In this document: piece after piece, positions 1 to 6,650 of the stretch | Position numbering within the stretch: the stretch's first letter is position 1 | Layout of the letters: every line of letters starts with the position of its first letter | Source: an uncultured Collinsella sp. | GTDB lineage: Bacteria; Actinomycetota; Coriobacteriia; Coriobacteriales; Coriobacteriaceae | Assembly (NCBI GenBank): GCA_900550965.1 | Contig: URUC01000065.1 | Span: 1 to 11,481, forward strand | Direction of reading: 5' to 3' | Length of the DNA stretch: 11,481 bases | Made by a program: the position numbers and the translations under genes | The notes under the pieces: model-generated | Seen by the model: only the letters and a program-made list of their open reading frames with translations | What the model was told of the DNA's origin: nothing | The model's database searches: none

Positions 1-8
1 TCGGTCAT
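1..8 (-). CDS. Start of a further gene, cut by the window edge
   Basis: Only the first two codons and part of a third are present (ATG ACC GA..). The ATG begins one base after the TAA of the RsbW-like gene. A purine-rich stretch (AAGGCGG, complement of 18-24) lies about nine bases upstream, a good ribosome binding site. The tight spacing suggests the same transcript as the two genes before it. Anti-sigma kinases of the RsbW type are often followed by their sigma factor (sigB/sigF type), so a sigma factor is the natural guess, but no protein sequence is visible to support it. Confidence 0.4.
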
Positions 9-9
9 A

Positions 10-387
10 TTAGATATCCGCCTTGAGGTCGAGGGAAAGCGTCAGGGGCGCCGCGGTCTTTTCGTAGGAGTCGCACACACTCGCCAAAATGAGCTCGGCA
101 TACACGGCAGCCTGGTCATCCTCATCGACAGTCGCCTGGTCGCCAAAGGTAAAGGTCATGCCCACATGCGATTCGTCGACATCGAATTTGATCGAGATAT
201 CGTCGGAATCAACAGCCGTGCAGCCAAAGATGAAGGCTTCTTCGGCAGCCATACGAATGTCCTCGATGCGATCGACGGACATAGAGCACAGGGCGCCGAC
301 GTTGGCGGCCGTCATGCGCACCAAGCGCGCGAGACGCGGATCACCGGCAACGCTCAGCGTAATGGGGCAGGTTGCTTCGCTACTCAT
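10..387 (-). CDS. RsbW-like anti-sigma / GHKL ATPase-fold protein, degenerate
   Basis: Predicted 125-residue cytoplasmic protein. The segment from about residue 20 to 57 (RLVRMTAANV..., IEDIRMAAEEA) resembles the helices of RsbW/SpoIIAB anti-sigma kinases, where the pattern is IEDLKIAVSEACTNA. The C-terminal strand-helix-strand part (about 95-122) also fits that fold. The family binds a sigma factor and phosphorylates an anti-anti-sigma partner. Here the N-box Asn that coordinates Mg-ATP is replaced (EEAFIFG, residues 49-55), and no glycine-rich DxGxG box follows, so ATP binding is doubtful. The start at 387 is chosen because GAGGAG lies upstream and the frame before it is antisense-like. The ATG overlaps the last eight bases of the DUF948-like gene, which implies translational coupling. 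Family assignment is by pattern only; exact partner unknown. Confidence 0.6.
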   Translation of the reverse strand: MSSEATCPITLSVAGDPRLARLVRMTAANVGALCSMSVDRIEDIRMAAEEAFIFGCTAVDSDDISIKFDVDESHVGMTFTFGDQATVDEDDQAAVYAELILASVCDSYEKTAAPLTLSLDLKADI

Positions 388-967
388 CGCAGGACTCCTC
401 GGAGGTCTCGGCAGGCGTATAGGTGTAATACTGAGCAGGCTTAGCAGCGGGCTTCTGAACATCATCGTCGTCAGCAGCGGCATCGTCGTCGCCAATCAGA
501 ACGCGCTCAGTGGGCTGCTCGGCCTCGGCAGCGGCAGCGGCGAGCTTGCGATCGGCGTCGGCTGCAGGAGCCTTCACCTTATTGAAGAGCTTCTGCACGG
601 CGCCAGCAGCAGAATCAGTCACGCTCGATACGGCATTGCTGGCCTCGGCCACGCTGCCCGTGACCTCGGAAATGTCGCGAACGACCGCCTCAACCTCAAC
701 GAGGTTAGACGTCAGAGCATCAACGGCAGTCTTGCTCGACTTGAGGAGCGGCTCCATCTGGGCAAGTGCCGGCGTAAGCTCGTCAACGGCGCCATCAAGC
801 TTTGCCACCACGGGCTGAGCCTCGGCAATCGTATTGTTGAGGTCGGTTACCGTCTTGTCGAGCGAATCAACGACGGTGCGGGTCTTGCGCAGCGTGAGCG
901 CGAGCTCGACAACAGCCCACACGCCGGCAACGGCGAGCACCAGCAGGGCGATTTGAATGGGACTCAT
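380..967 (-). CDS. DUF948-like membrane-anchored coiled-coil protein
   Basis: 195 residues. An N-terminal hydrophobic helix (about residues 5-24, IQIALLVLAVAGVWAVVELA) serves as a membrane anchor or uncleaved signal. It is followed by a long heptad-like helical region (about 28-130) rich in Val, Leu, Asp and Thr, then an Ala-rich linker, a cluster of aspartates (160-169) and a Pro/Thr/Glu tail. This layout matches DUF948 proteins, which are small membrane proteins of unknown function often found near stress or cell-envelope genes. GGGAGG lies seven bases before the ATG. The stop codon overlaps the ATG of the RsbW-like gene, so the two are probably made together. No enzymatic residues are apparent; a structural or tethering role is only a guess. 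Confidence 0.7.
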   Translation of the reverse strand: MSPIQIALLVLAVAGVWAVVELALTLRKTRTVVDSLDKTVTDLNNTIAEAQPVVAKLDGAVDELTPALAQMEPLLKSSKTAVDALTSNLVEVEAVVRDISEVTGSVAEASNAVSSVTDSAAGAVQKLFNKVKAPAADADRKLAAAAAEAEQPTERVLIGDDDAAADDDDVQKPAAKPAQYYTYTPAETSEESCDE

Positions 968-1067
968 ACAAGCCTCCCAAAGGAATCGAAATACAGACGC
1001 TGTTCATGGTACCCCAAAGGGGACCGAACATGCCAAGCGTGAGATCCTGGGACAAAATAATCAGCAG

Positions 1068-2417
1068 TTACTTCGGTGCATTCCCGCTGCGGTCGCGTTC
1101 GCTTTGCTCTACGCGCCATTCTTCCCAACCGCGGCCGGCAGGCTGCCAAAATGCACCGCGTTCTAAGCCTTCGGGCAAATAGCGCTGGTCGACCCAGCCT
1201 TCGGGATAATCGTGCGGATACTTATACACACCGTATTCATCGCTGCCCGGGCGATGGCGATCGCGTAGATAACTCGGCACCTCGCGAAGCCCACTAGAAT
1301 GGATATCGGCCAGCGCCGCATCGATTGAAGCCTCACACGCGTTGGATTTAGGCGCCAAGCACACATAGAGTGCAGCCTGAGCAAGGTTAATGCGGCACTC
1401 GGGATAGCCAATGACCTCGGCAGACTTAAACGCGGCATGCGCCACCAAAAGCGCCTGCGCATCGGCGTTGCCAACATCCTCAGAAGCCTGAATCATAATA
1501 CGGCGTGCAATAAACTTAGGATCCTCCCCTGCATCGATCATGCGCGCGAGCCAATAAATGGTGGCATCGGGGTCGCTGCCGCGCATGGACTTAATGAACG
1601 CACTGATAATGTCGTAGTGCATGTCACCGTTTTTGTCATACGAAAACCCACGGCGCGGATTGGCAATCTTTACGTCATCCACGGTGATGGGATAGCGCTC
1701 CCCCGCCGCCGGCGCTGGCGTCCCTTCGGTATCGGGACGCGTGACGGCAATCTCGCTCGCCAGCTCAAGTGTCGTCAGGGCCGAGCGTGCATCACCCGCA
1801 GCCAGCGTACAAATGGTCTTGACCGTATCCTCATCGGCCGAGAACTTGCCGCCCAAACCCTGCGGCGCCTCGAGCGCACGCTCAATAAGCGTGGCGATAT
1901 CCTCGTCTTTGAGGTGCTCAAGCTCCACCACGCGACCACGCGAGAGCAATGCCGAGTTGACCTCAAAGTACGGGTTTTCCGTCGTGGCGCCAATCATAAT
2001 GACGGTGCGGTTCTCGACCGCATGCAGCAGGGCATCTTGCTGCGACTTCGAAAAGCGATGGATCTCATCGATAAACAGAATGGTGCGGCGGTCGTAGGTG
2101 TTCAGACGGGTCTTAGCCTCATCGATTACGCGGCGCAGGTCCTTCACAGTGCCCGTCACGGCGCTGACCTCAACAAACTCGCTCTTGGTATGGTTGGCGA
2201 TAATGTGGGCCAGCGTCGTCTTACCCGTACCGGCCGGCCCGTACAGAATCACGCTCGAAAGCACGTCGTGCTCGATCGCGGCACGCAACCATGAGCCCTT
2301 ACCGACGGCCTTTTGCTGGCCCACATAATCGTCGAGCGAATTGGGGCGCATGCGCACCGCAAGCGGCGCATTCTGAAAGGAACGCTCGCGCGTCGAAGCA
2401 GAAAAAAGGTCGTCCAT
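1068..2417 (-). CDS. rarA: Replication-associated recombination protein A (RarA/MgsA AAA+ ATPase)
   Basis: 449 residues, normal for the family. RarA is a tetrameric clamp-loader-like AAA+ ATPase that acts at stalled replication forks and opens duplex ends near SSB. Visible motifs are Walker A GPAGTGKT (60-67), Walker B ILFIDEIHRF (113-122), sensor 1 IGATTENP (142-149) and the arginine-finger region SALLSR (155-160). The C-terminal half matches the MgsA oligomerisation domain (YDIISAFIKSMRGSDPDA, and later CRINLAQAALYVCLAPKSN and the PSYLRDRHRPG-type end). The start was set at the ATG giving MDDLF, with GGGATGG just upstream. In-frame alternatives are ATG at 2432 and TTG at 2435; neither has a better ribosome site. 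The gene lies 60 bases after dgt and has its own probable promoter with an SOS-type box, fitting a DNA-damage role. Confidence 0.95.
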   Translation of the reverse strand: MDDLFSASTRERSFQNAPLAVRMRPNSLDDYVGQQKAVGKGSWLRAAIEHDVLSSVILYGPAGTGKTTLAHIIANHTKSEFVEVSAVTGTVKDLRRVIDEAKTRLNTYDRRTILFIDEIHRFSKSQQDALLHAVENRTVIMIGATTENPYFEVNSALLSRGRVVELEHLKDEDIATLIERALEAPQGLGGKFSADEDTVKTICTLAAGDARSALTTLELASEIAVTRPDTEGTPAPAAGERYPITVDDVKIANPRRGFSYDKNGDMHYDIISAFIKSMRGSDPDATIYWLARMIDAGEDPKFIARRIMIQASEDVGNADAQALLVAHAAFKSAEVIGYPECRINLAQAALYVCLAPKSNACEASIDAALADIHSSGLREVPSYLRDRHRPGSDEYGVYKYPHDYPEGWVDQRYLPEGLERGAFWQPAGRGWEEWRVEQSERDRSGNAPK

Positions 2418-2456
2418 AGCCATCCCGTGCATCAATCAAAAACGTTTTCCACAAAC

Positions 2457-2485
2457 AGTATACCGAATAAATACGAACTACCGTT
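2457..2485 (-). promoter_or_regulatory. Probable rarA promoter
   Basis: On the minus strand a good -10 hexamer TATACT (2457-2462) lies about 40 bases before the rarA ATG. Seventeen bases further up is only a weak -35 (AACGGT, 2480-2485). That -35 lies inside the inverted repeat at 2473-2488, so a bound repressor would block RNA polymerase. Transcription would begin near 2450 and give a short leader. The site starts inside the end of dgt, so rarA could also be read through from dgt. Confidence 0.55.
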
Positions 2486-2488
2486 CGT
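2473..2488. promoter_or_regulatory. LexA/SOS-type operator (ACGAAC-N4-GTTCGT)
   Basis: A perfect 6+6 inverted repeat with a four-base centre, ACGAAC TACC GTTCGT on the plus strand. It contains GAAC-N4-GTTC, the core of the LexA box known from Bacillus and Actinobacteria (CGAAC-N4-GTTCG). It overlaps the stop codon of dgt and the -35 region of the rarA promoter, where a repressor would act. The centre (TACC/GGTA) differs from the Bacillus RNRY preference. LexA binding is inferred from the sequence only. Confidence 0.6.
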
Positions 2489-3725
2489 TAATATAGGTAC
2501 GATGCGGAAACTTTAGACCCGGGAACAGCTTGCTCGTCAGCTCGCAGAAATAACCGTCCGTCATGCTCGCGATGTAATCAACCACGGCTTGATCCTTGTC
2601 GTCCTGCCAGGCATAGGTACGATGATAGTAGGAAAGCTGCTGCTCAATGCGCGAAATATGGTGCTTAAAGATATAAGAGGACTCGTCGCCACTGTTTAGA
2701 TCCCGCAGGCAACGGTCGTAGAGCTTTTCGAACGCCTCGCGCAGCTCCTCCTCGGAATCGCCTTCGATACCGCCCTTGCTATAGATCTTCTCGTAGTTCT
2801 CGCGCTTGGCTCGACGAATTTCCTCAAACAGGTCCTCGCTCATCTCGATGCGCGGCTTACCATAGCTATGCTCAACGATATCGATGGAAGCGTGCGTGAG
2901 GATCCAGCTGTTATAGGCGCCGCCCCGACCATCGTCAAAAGCGTCGGGCGAAAGCAGACCCGCCGCGATCGCATCCTGACGGTCACGACCGACGTAGGCA
3001 AGAATATCCGAGATGCGAACGACGCAGCCCTCGAGCGTCATGGGACGCAGGTGCCCAATGGCGCCATAGCCCGTGGCGATGCAGTCCTCGACCGCCTGAT
3101 CGAACTGGTCAAAGGAGCCCATATCCGACAATTCAAACACGCGCTGCTCGTACTCGCCGTTATGGCATAGCACGCCGTCGAGCGTCTGGAGTGACACGTT
3201 ACGGCCGTACAGCGCGTCGAGCACGCGGACCGACTGCACGTTATGGAAAAAATAACGCCCCGTACGCTCGTGGTAAATATCGTTGAGGAATCGCTCACCG
3301 GCATGGCCGAAAGGCGTGTGTCCCAAGTCGTGGCCCAGGCCAATCGCCTCGATCAGATCGCAATTGAGCCCCAGGGCGCGACCGATATCGCGCGCAATGC
3401 GGGAGACAAGCTGCACGTGCAAACCGCGGCGTGACAGATCGTCATTGCTACGGAAGCTAAAGACCTGCGTTTTGCCTGCATAACGGGTGTACGCAGGAAG
3501 ATGAAGTATCTTTTCGGTATCGCGCATAAACGCCGGACGCATAAGCGTGCCTTTGTCGGCGGCGCGATCAATACGACGAATGACCTGATCGTCGTTGCAA
3601 CGATACGGGTTAACATAGCCCGAAGCACGATCGGTGGCAATGCGCTCGAAAAGTTCGGGCGACAACGCCGAGGGAATACGGTCCATGCGCGCCTTAATGA
3701 CGGCCGTTTCTTGATTAGTTGCCAT
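2478..3725 (-). CDS. dgt: Deoxynucleoside triphosphate triphosphohydrolase (dGTPase family, HD domain)
   Basis: 415 residues. Enzymes of this family hydrolyse dNTPs, classically dGTP, to the deoxynucleoside and inorganic triphosphate, which tunes dNTP pools. The HD metal site is complete: His103 (GLHVQLVSRIARDI), His132-Asp133 in GLGHDLGHTPFGHAGE (131-144), and Asp240 in RISDILAYVGRD. The N-terminal region with FRSNDDLSRRGLH is typical of the family. The start at 3725 (MATNQETAV) is chosen because AAGGAG lies six bases before it; the frame is open 17 codons further up without a ribosome site. It begins 31 bases after the prepilin-peptidase-like gene, so the two may be cotranscribed. The substrate (dGTP alone or several dNTPs) cannot be told from the sequence. 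Confidence 0.93.
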   Translation of the reverse strand: MATNQETAVIKARMDRIPSALSPELFERIATDRASGYVNPYRCNDDQVIRRIDRAADKGTLMRPAFMRDTEKILHLPAYTRYAGKTQVFSFRSNDDLSRRGLHVQLVSRIARDIGRALGLNCDLIEAIGLGHDLGHTPFGHAGERFLNDIYHERTGRYFFHNVQSVRVLDALYGRNVSLQTLDGVLCHNGEYEQRVFELSDMGSFDQFDQAVEDCIATGYGAIGHLRPMTLEGCVVRISDILAYVGRDRQDAIAAGLLSPDAFDDGRGGAYNSWILTHASIDIVEHSYGKPRIEMSEDLFEEIRRAKRENYEKIYSKGGIEGDSEEELREAFEKLYDRCLRDLNSGDESSYIFKHHISRIEQQLSYYHRTYAWQDDKDQAVVDYIASMTDGYFCELTSKLFPGLKFPHRTYINER

Positions 3726-3756
3726 GGCATGCTCCTTAAGAAGGATGCGCAATCGG

Positions 3757-4179
3757 TTACAAAGTGCAGCCCACAACCTCGATTATGGCAAAAATCGGCA
3801 CCAAAAACGGGAGCAATGGCAAGGAGCGCGATTTTGTGATGAGGCAGGAGAGGGCAAGGACCAGGAGCGCGGCGGCAAATGCCACGATGCCACCCATAGG
3901 GTCGAGCGTGCAAAGCGCGAAAAGTGCCTTAGCATCTCCCATGCCGATGCCCGGGATTTGGCGAAGACGACGCCAGAGGGACTCAGTCAGAACGAGAGCA
4001 AGATACACGATGACGGCAAGACCTGCGTGGTCAAGCGTTGTGTTCAAACCGAGGTCGAGCCAAACGCCCGCAAACGCCGCCACGGCGCACGCGCCAGCAA
4101 GCTCATTGGGAAACCGCCGCTCACGGGCATCAACCACCGCACCGGCAAAGACGCAGATCCAAAATGGGATGTAGAACAT
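3757..4179 (-). CDS. A24-family prepilin peptidase-like membrane protease
   Basis: 140 residues, almost entirely hydrophobic, with about four to five membrane helices. The two catalytic aspartates of A24 aspartic proteases are present: the first in VVDARERRFPNE (Asp about 17), the second in GIGMGDAKALF (GxGxGD, Asp about 81). The PLLPFLVPIF segment near the end is also typical. These enzymes cut the leader of type IV prepilins at the cytoplasmic membrane face. The N-terminal Cys-rich methylase domain of full PilD is absent, as in CpaA/FlaK-type short peptidases. GGAGG lies six bases before the chosen ATG (4179); the open frame above it runs into the terminator. No pilin or pilus gene is in the window, so its substrate must be encoded elsewhere. 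Confidence 0.82.
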   Translation of the reverse strand: MFYIPFWICVFAGAVVDARERRFPNELAGACAVAAFAGVWLDLGLNTTLDHAGLAVIVYLALVLTESLWRRLRQIPGIGMGDAKALFALCTLDPMGGIVAFAAALLVLALSCLITKSRSLPLLPFLVPIFAIIEVVGCTL

Positions 4180-4191
4180 CGTGCACCTCCA

Positions 4192-4205
4192 TGAGCAGCT
4201 GCTCA
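4192..4205. repeat. 14-base perfect palindrome
   Basis: TGAGCAGCTGCTCA reads the same on both strands. It lies between the U-tract of the terminator at 4211-4248 and the ribosome site of the prepilin-peptidase-like gene. As RNA it could fold a five-pair stem with an AGCU loop; as DNA it could bind a dimeric protein. No known family motif is recognised. Confidence 0.45.
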
Positions 4206-4248
4206 AAAGCAAAAACCACCACAAAGGTGCACCCCCTTTGCGGTGGTT
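4205..4248 (-). terminator. Intrinsic terminator of the glycosyltransferase gene
   Basis: A 14-pair stem (4235-4248 with 4214-4227) around a seven-base loop begins 10 bases past the glycosyltransferase stop. On the minus strand it is followed by TTTTTGCTTTTG. In the minus-strand RNA the 4241/4221 pair is a G-U wobble, while on the plus strand it would be an A-C mismatch, so the hairpin is shaped for minus-strand transcripts. Its left arm recurs as an exact 16-base repeat at 11418-11433. Confidence 0.85.
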
Positions 4249-4258
4249 CTGGTCGTGG

Positions 4259-5554
4259 TTACTTGGCGCCCTGCATGACCTCGTCGAGGGTAACGTTAAC
4301 GGCGTGCTGCGTGGGCACCCAGTCGACCTTCAGGAACAGCGCGGCAACCGTGATGGGGATATAGCTGAACATAAAGATCGGGAAGGTAAACAGGTTGGTC
4401 ACCAGGCGCCACTTTTGAGCGCAATGAATGTGCTTGTACTCAAAGATGGTCGTGAGCAGCGCCAGGATAAAGAAGGTCTGGTACATCATCACGAACGTCA
4501 TGATAAGCGAGGCGGCACAAGCCTGCATCTCGACCTCGGTAGCCAAGAAACCATGCGAAAGGCCACCCACGATCAGGAACGTCGCATTGGCGAGCATGGA
4601 GATCAGGGACAGCAGCATGCCCGGAGCGATGGTCATAAACATGTCATATGCGGCAAAGCGATGATAGCGGAACGTCGACTTGACCAGATGCTTGCCGTAG
4701 GTAAAAAAGACCTGGTAGAAGCCCTTGGTCCAGCGCATGCGCTGTTTCCAGGACGCCTTAAACGTCACCGGCTGCTCGTCAAAGAACTCCGCCGGCGCAT
4801 AACCGATGCGGATGCCGTGAATGGCGCAGAACGTGGTGAACTGGATGTCCTCGGTCAGTGTATGGAACTGCCAGCCGTGCATGCCCTCGATAACACTGGC
4901 GGAGATAAGGTAGCCCGAGCCCGAGACGGCGCAGGACGTCTTGCAGATATTACGCGCGTTGTTGAGGAAGCGGGCCTCACGCAAATACCAGGTGGCGTTG
5001 GCAGAGGAAATCCACGAACTGCCGAAGTTCTTGGAGTTACGATAGCTCGTGACCACATGAAAGCCCTGGTCAAAGGCATCATTCATCTTGGAGACGTAAT
5101 CGCGGGAGATAACATTGTCGGCATCGAAGATAAAGTAGCCCTCAAACGTGTCGGGATACTCGTTGAGAATGCGATCGAAACCAAAGTCCATGACCCAGCT
5201 CTTGCCCTTGCGGGCCAGGTCATTGCGCTCGTAAACAATGGCACCGGCCTCGCGCGCGAGCTGCGCCGTGTTGTCGGTGCAAGCATCGGCGACCACGAAG
5301 ACCTCGATGAGCTCGGACGGATAGTCCTGATCCTTGATAGAGCGTACGAGATTGGCGATCACGGCCTCCTCGTTATGCGCCGCGATAAAGAAGGCATAGC
5401 GGTGGAGTTTTTTGGCCTTGGGAGGCGCGACCTCGCCACGAAGAGCGCCAATGACAAAGAAGACCACCTGGTACAGAAAGCAGATCGTGAGTAGCGTAAC
5501 CACAATCTGATTAAAGATCACGATGGGCGTGTTAGTTTGTAAAAAGGCGAGCAT
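4259..5554 (-). CDS. Membrane-bound family 2 glycosyltransferase (BcsA/hyaluronan-synthase-like)
   Basis: 431 residues. An N-terminal membrane helix (about 11-37) precedes a GT-A catalytic domain. Three or so C-terminal helices follow (about 303-330, 347-372, 386-408). Catalytic signatures are FIAAHNEE (56-63), FDADN with the metal-binding DxD (143-147), TEDIQF (234-239, base aspartate) and QRMRW (271-275, the QxxRW of processive synthases). Such enzymes build beta-linked polysaccharide or transfer GlcNAc/glucose across the membrane. No PilZ domain, hydrolase, deacetylase or flippase is encoded next to it, so the sugar and acceptor are unknown. GGGAG lies six bases before the ATG. The gene is 82 bases downstream of the RluA-family gene, ends at a strong terminator, and may be transcribed alone. 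Confidence 0.9.
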   Translation of the reverse strand: MLAFLQTNTPIVIFNQIVVTLLTICFLYQVVFFVIGALRGEVAPPKAKKLHRYAFFIAAHNEEAVIANLVRSIKDQDYPSELIEVFVVADACTDNTAQLAREAGAIVYERNDLARKGKSWVMDFGFDRILNEYPDTFEGYFIFDADNVISRDYVSKMNDAFDQGFHVVTSYRNSKNFGSSWISSANATWYLREARFLNNARNICKTSCAVSGSGYLISASVIEGMHGWQFHTLTEDIQFTTFCAIHGIRIGYAPAEFFDEQPVTFKASWKQRMRWTKGFYQVFFTYGKHLVKSTFRYHRFAAYDMFMTIAPGMLLSLISMLANATFLIVGGLSHGFLATEVEMQACAASLIMTFVMMYQTFFILALLTTIFEYKHIHCAQKWRLVTNLFTFPIFMFSYIPITVAALFLKVDWVPTQHAVNVTLDEVMQGAK

Positions 5555-5589
5555 GCAGGCTCCCGAGAACGCGTTACGTAAACAACCGT

Positions 5590-5618
5590 ATATCTTACCG
5601 TAGGCTAACCGAGTTCAA
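5590..5618 (-). promoter_or_regulatory. Possible promoter of the glycosyltransferase gene
   Basis: In the 82-base gap before the glycosyltransferase the minus strand has TTGAAC (5613-5618), a 17-base spacer and AGATAT (5590-5595). An overlapping TAAGAT at 15-base spacing is an alternative -10. Both are moderate matches. No terminator with a U-tract was found after the RluA-family gene, so read-through is also possible. Confidence 0.35.
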
Positions 5619-5636
5619 GAAACCACCTAATACTGG

Positions 5637-6650
5637 TTAGGGTTCGAGCAGACCGAGCTGCGGTGCGATTTCGTCGCCGGCGGCAGTGCGGCCGAGCGAG
5701 CGCGGGGCTAGGTCATCCAGAACGGCGGCGAGATCCCACGGCAGCTCATCGCGGCACTCAATGCGCTCCCCCGTCACGGGATGATCGAACGCCACACGCC
5801 AGGAATGGAGGAATTGCCTGGTCAAACCCTGGTCGGCACGCGCATCGCACTTACCGTAGAGCGGATCGCCCACGCAGGCGTGGTTGATATGGCGCATGTG
5901 CACGCGAATCTGATGCGTGCGACCCGTAAACAGGTGGCACTCGACGAGCGTATAGCCATCGTCAAAACGCGTGGAATCGAAGCGCTCGAGGACCCTAAAG
6001 GTCGTAATGGCCTGGCGCGCGAAAGGATCGTCCGAAACCGCCATCTTGACACGGTCGCGCGTAGAACGGGCAATGCCGGTGTTAATGGTGCCCTCGTCCA
6101 TGGCAATGTGGCCGTGGACGAGCGTAATGTAGCGGCGGTCGAGCGTGCGCGTGCGGATGAGATTCTGGAGCGCGCGCTGGGTGTCGTCGTCTTTTGCCGC
6201 GAGCATAAGGCCCGAGGTGTCACGATCCAGGCGATGCACGATGCCGGGGCGGTCCTCGCCCTGCACGGTGCCCAGATGGTCAATGCCACAGTGATAGACC
6301 AAGGCGTTCGCAAGGGTGCCGCTCTCGTGGCCATGGGCGGGATGGCACACCAGACCGCGCTGCTTGGAGAGCACGATGAGGTAGTCGTCCTCGTAGCGGA
6401 TATCGAGGGGAATGGCCTCGGGAATCACATCGGTGGGATCGTGCGGCTCGGGCAAATCGACCGAAATACGGTCGCCGGAGCGCACGGCATACTTTTTTGA
6501 CAGGCATGTCTCGCCGTTGACGGCAACGGCACCGCCCTCGATCAGATGCGCGCAGGCAGAGCGCGTAGGGCAGCCGTCATTAGCGCCCAGATAGGCGTCA
6601 AGACGCTGACCAGCGGCATCGTCGGCAACAAGGATATGGATGTCGGCCAT
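5637..6650 (-). CDS. RluA-family 23S rRNA pseudouridine synthase (RluC/RluD type)
   Basis: 337 residues. These enzymes isomerise specific uridines in large-subunit rRNA to pseudouridine. An N-terminal S4 RNA-binding domain (about 14-62, GQRLDAYLGA...) precedes the catalytic domain. The signature HRLDRDTSGLM (139-149) carries the catalytic Asp142, and FTGRTHQIRVHMRHINH followed by GDPLYG is the family's second conserved block. Length and S4 domain point to the RluC/RluD subgroup; the exact uridines cannot be assigned. The ATG shares one base with the lspA stop (TAATG) and AAAGGAG lies nine bases upstream, so it is translationally coupled to lspA. This lspA-rlu order is common in Gram-positive bacteria and supports both calls. 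Confidence 0.93.
   Translation of the reverse strand: MADIHILVADDAAGQRLDAYLGANDGCPTRSACAHLIEGGAVAVNGETCLSKKYAVRSGDRISVDLPEPHDPTDVIPEAIPLDIRYEDDYLIVLSKQRGLVCHPAHGHESGTLANALVYHCGIDHLGTVQGEDRPGIVHRLDRDTSGLMLAAKDDDTQRALQNLIRTRTLDRRYITLVHGHIAMDEGTINTGIARSTRDRVKMAVSDDPFARQAITTFRVLERFDSTRFDDGYTLVECHLFTGRTHQIRVHMRHINHACVGDPLYGKCDARADQGLTRQFLHSWRVAFDHPVTGERIECRDELPWDLAAVLDDLAPRSLGRTAAGDEIAPQLGLLEP

Noticed and set aside
1008..1025. Hairpin GGTACCCC-AAA-GGGGACC between rarA and the DUF948-like gene
   Set aside because: The stem is short with a bulge and a three-base loop, and no U-tract follows on the minus strand, so it is not a convincing terminator.
89..1042. A plus-strand open frame of 317 codons across two minus-strand genes
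   Set aside because: It crosses the boundary of the DUF948-like and RsbW-like genes, both of which have good ribosome sites on the minus strand. Its product has no coherent features.
1000..1045. Sigma-B-type promoter (GGGTAC) before the DUF948-like gene
   Set aside because: The -10-like GGGTAC has no GTTT-type -35 at the required 12-15 base spacing; it falls within the weak hairpin and is likely chance.
4181..5494. A plus-strand open frame of 437 codons opposite the glycosyltransferase
   Set aside because: Antisense shadow: the minus-strand frame has DxD, TED and QxxRW motifs and a ribosome site, while the plus frame starts inside a ribosome site and terminator and has no recognisable domain.
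5566..5580. Adjacent short palindromes AACGCGTT and TTACGTAA before the glycosyltransferase
   Set aside because: Eight-base palindromes are frequent by chance; neither extends further nor matches a known operator.
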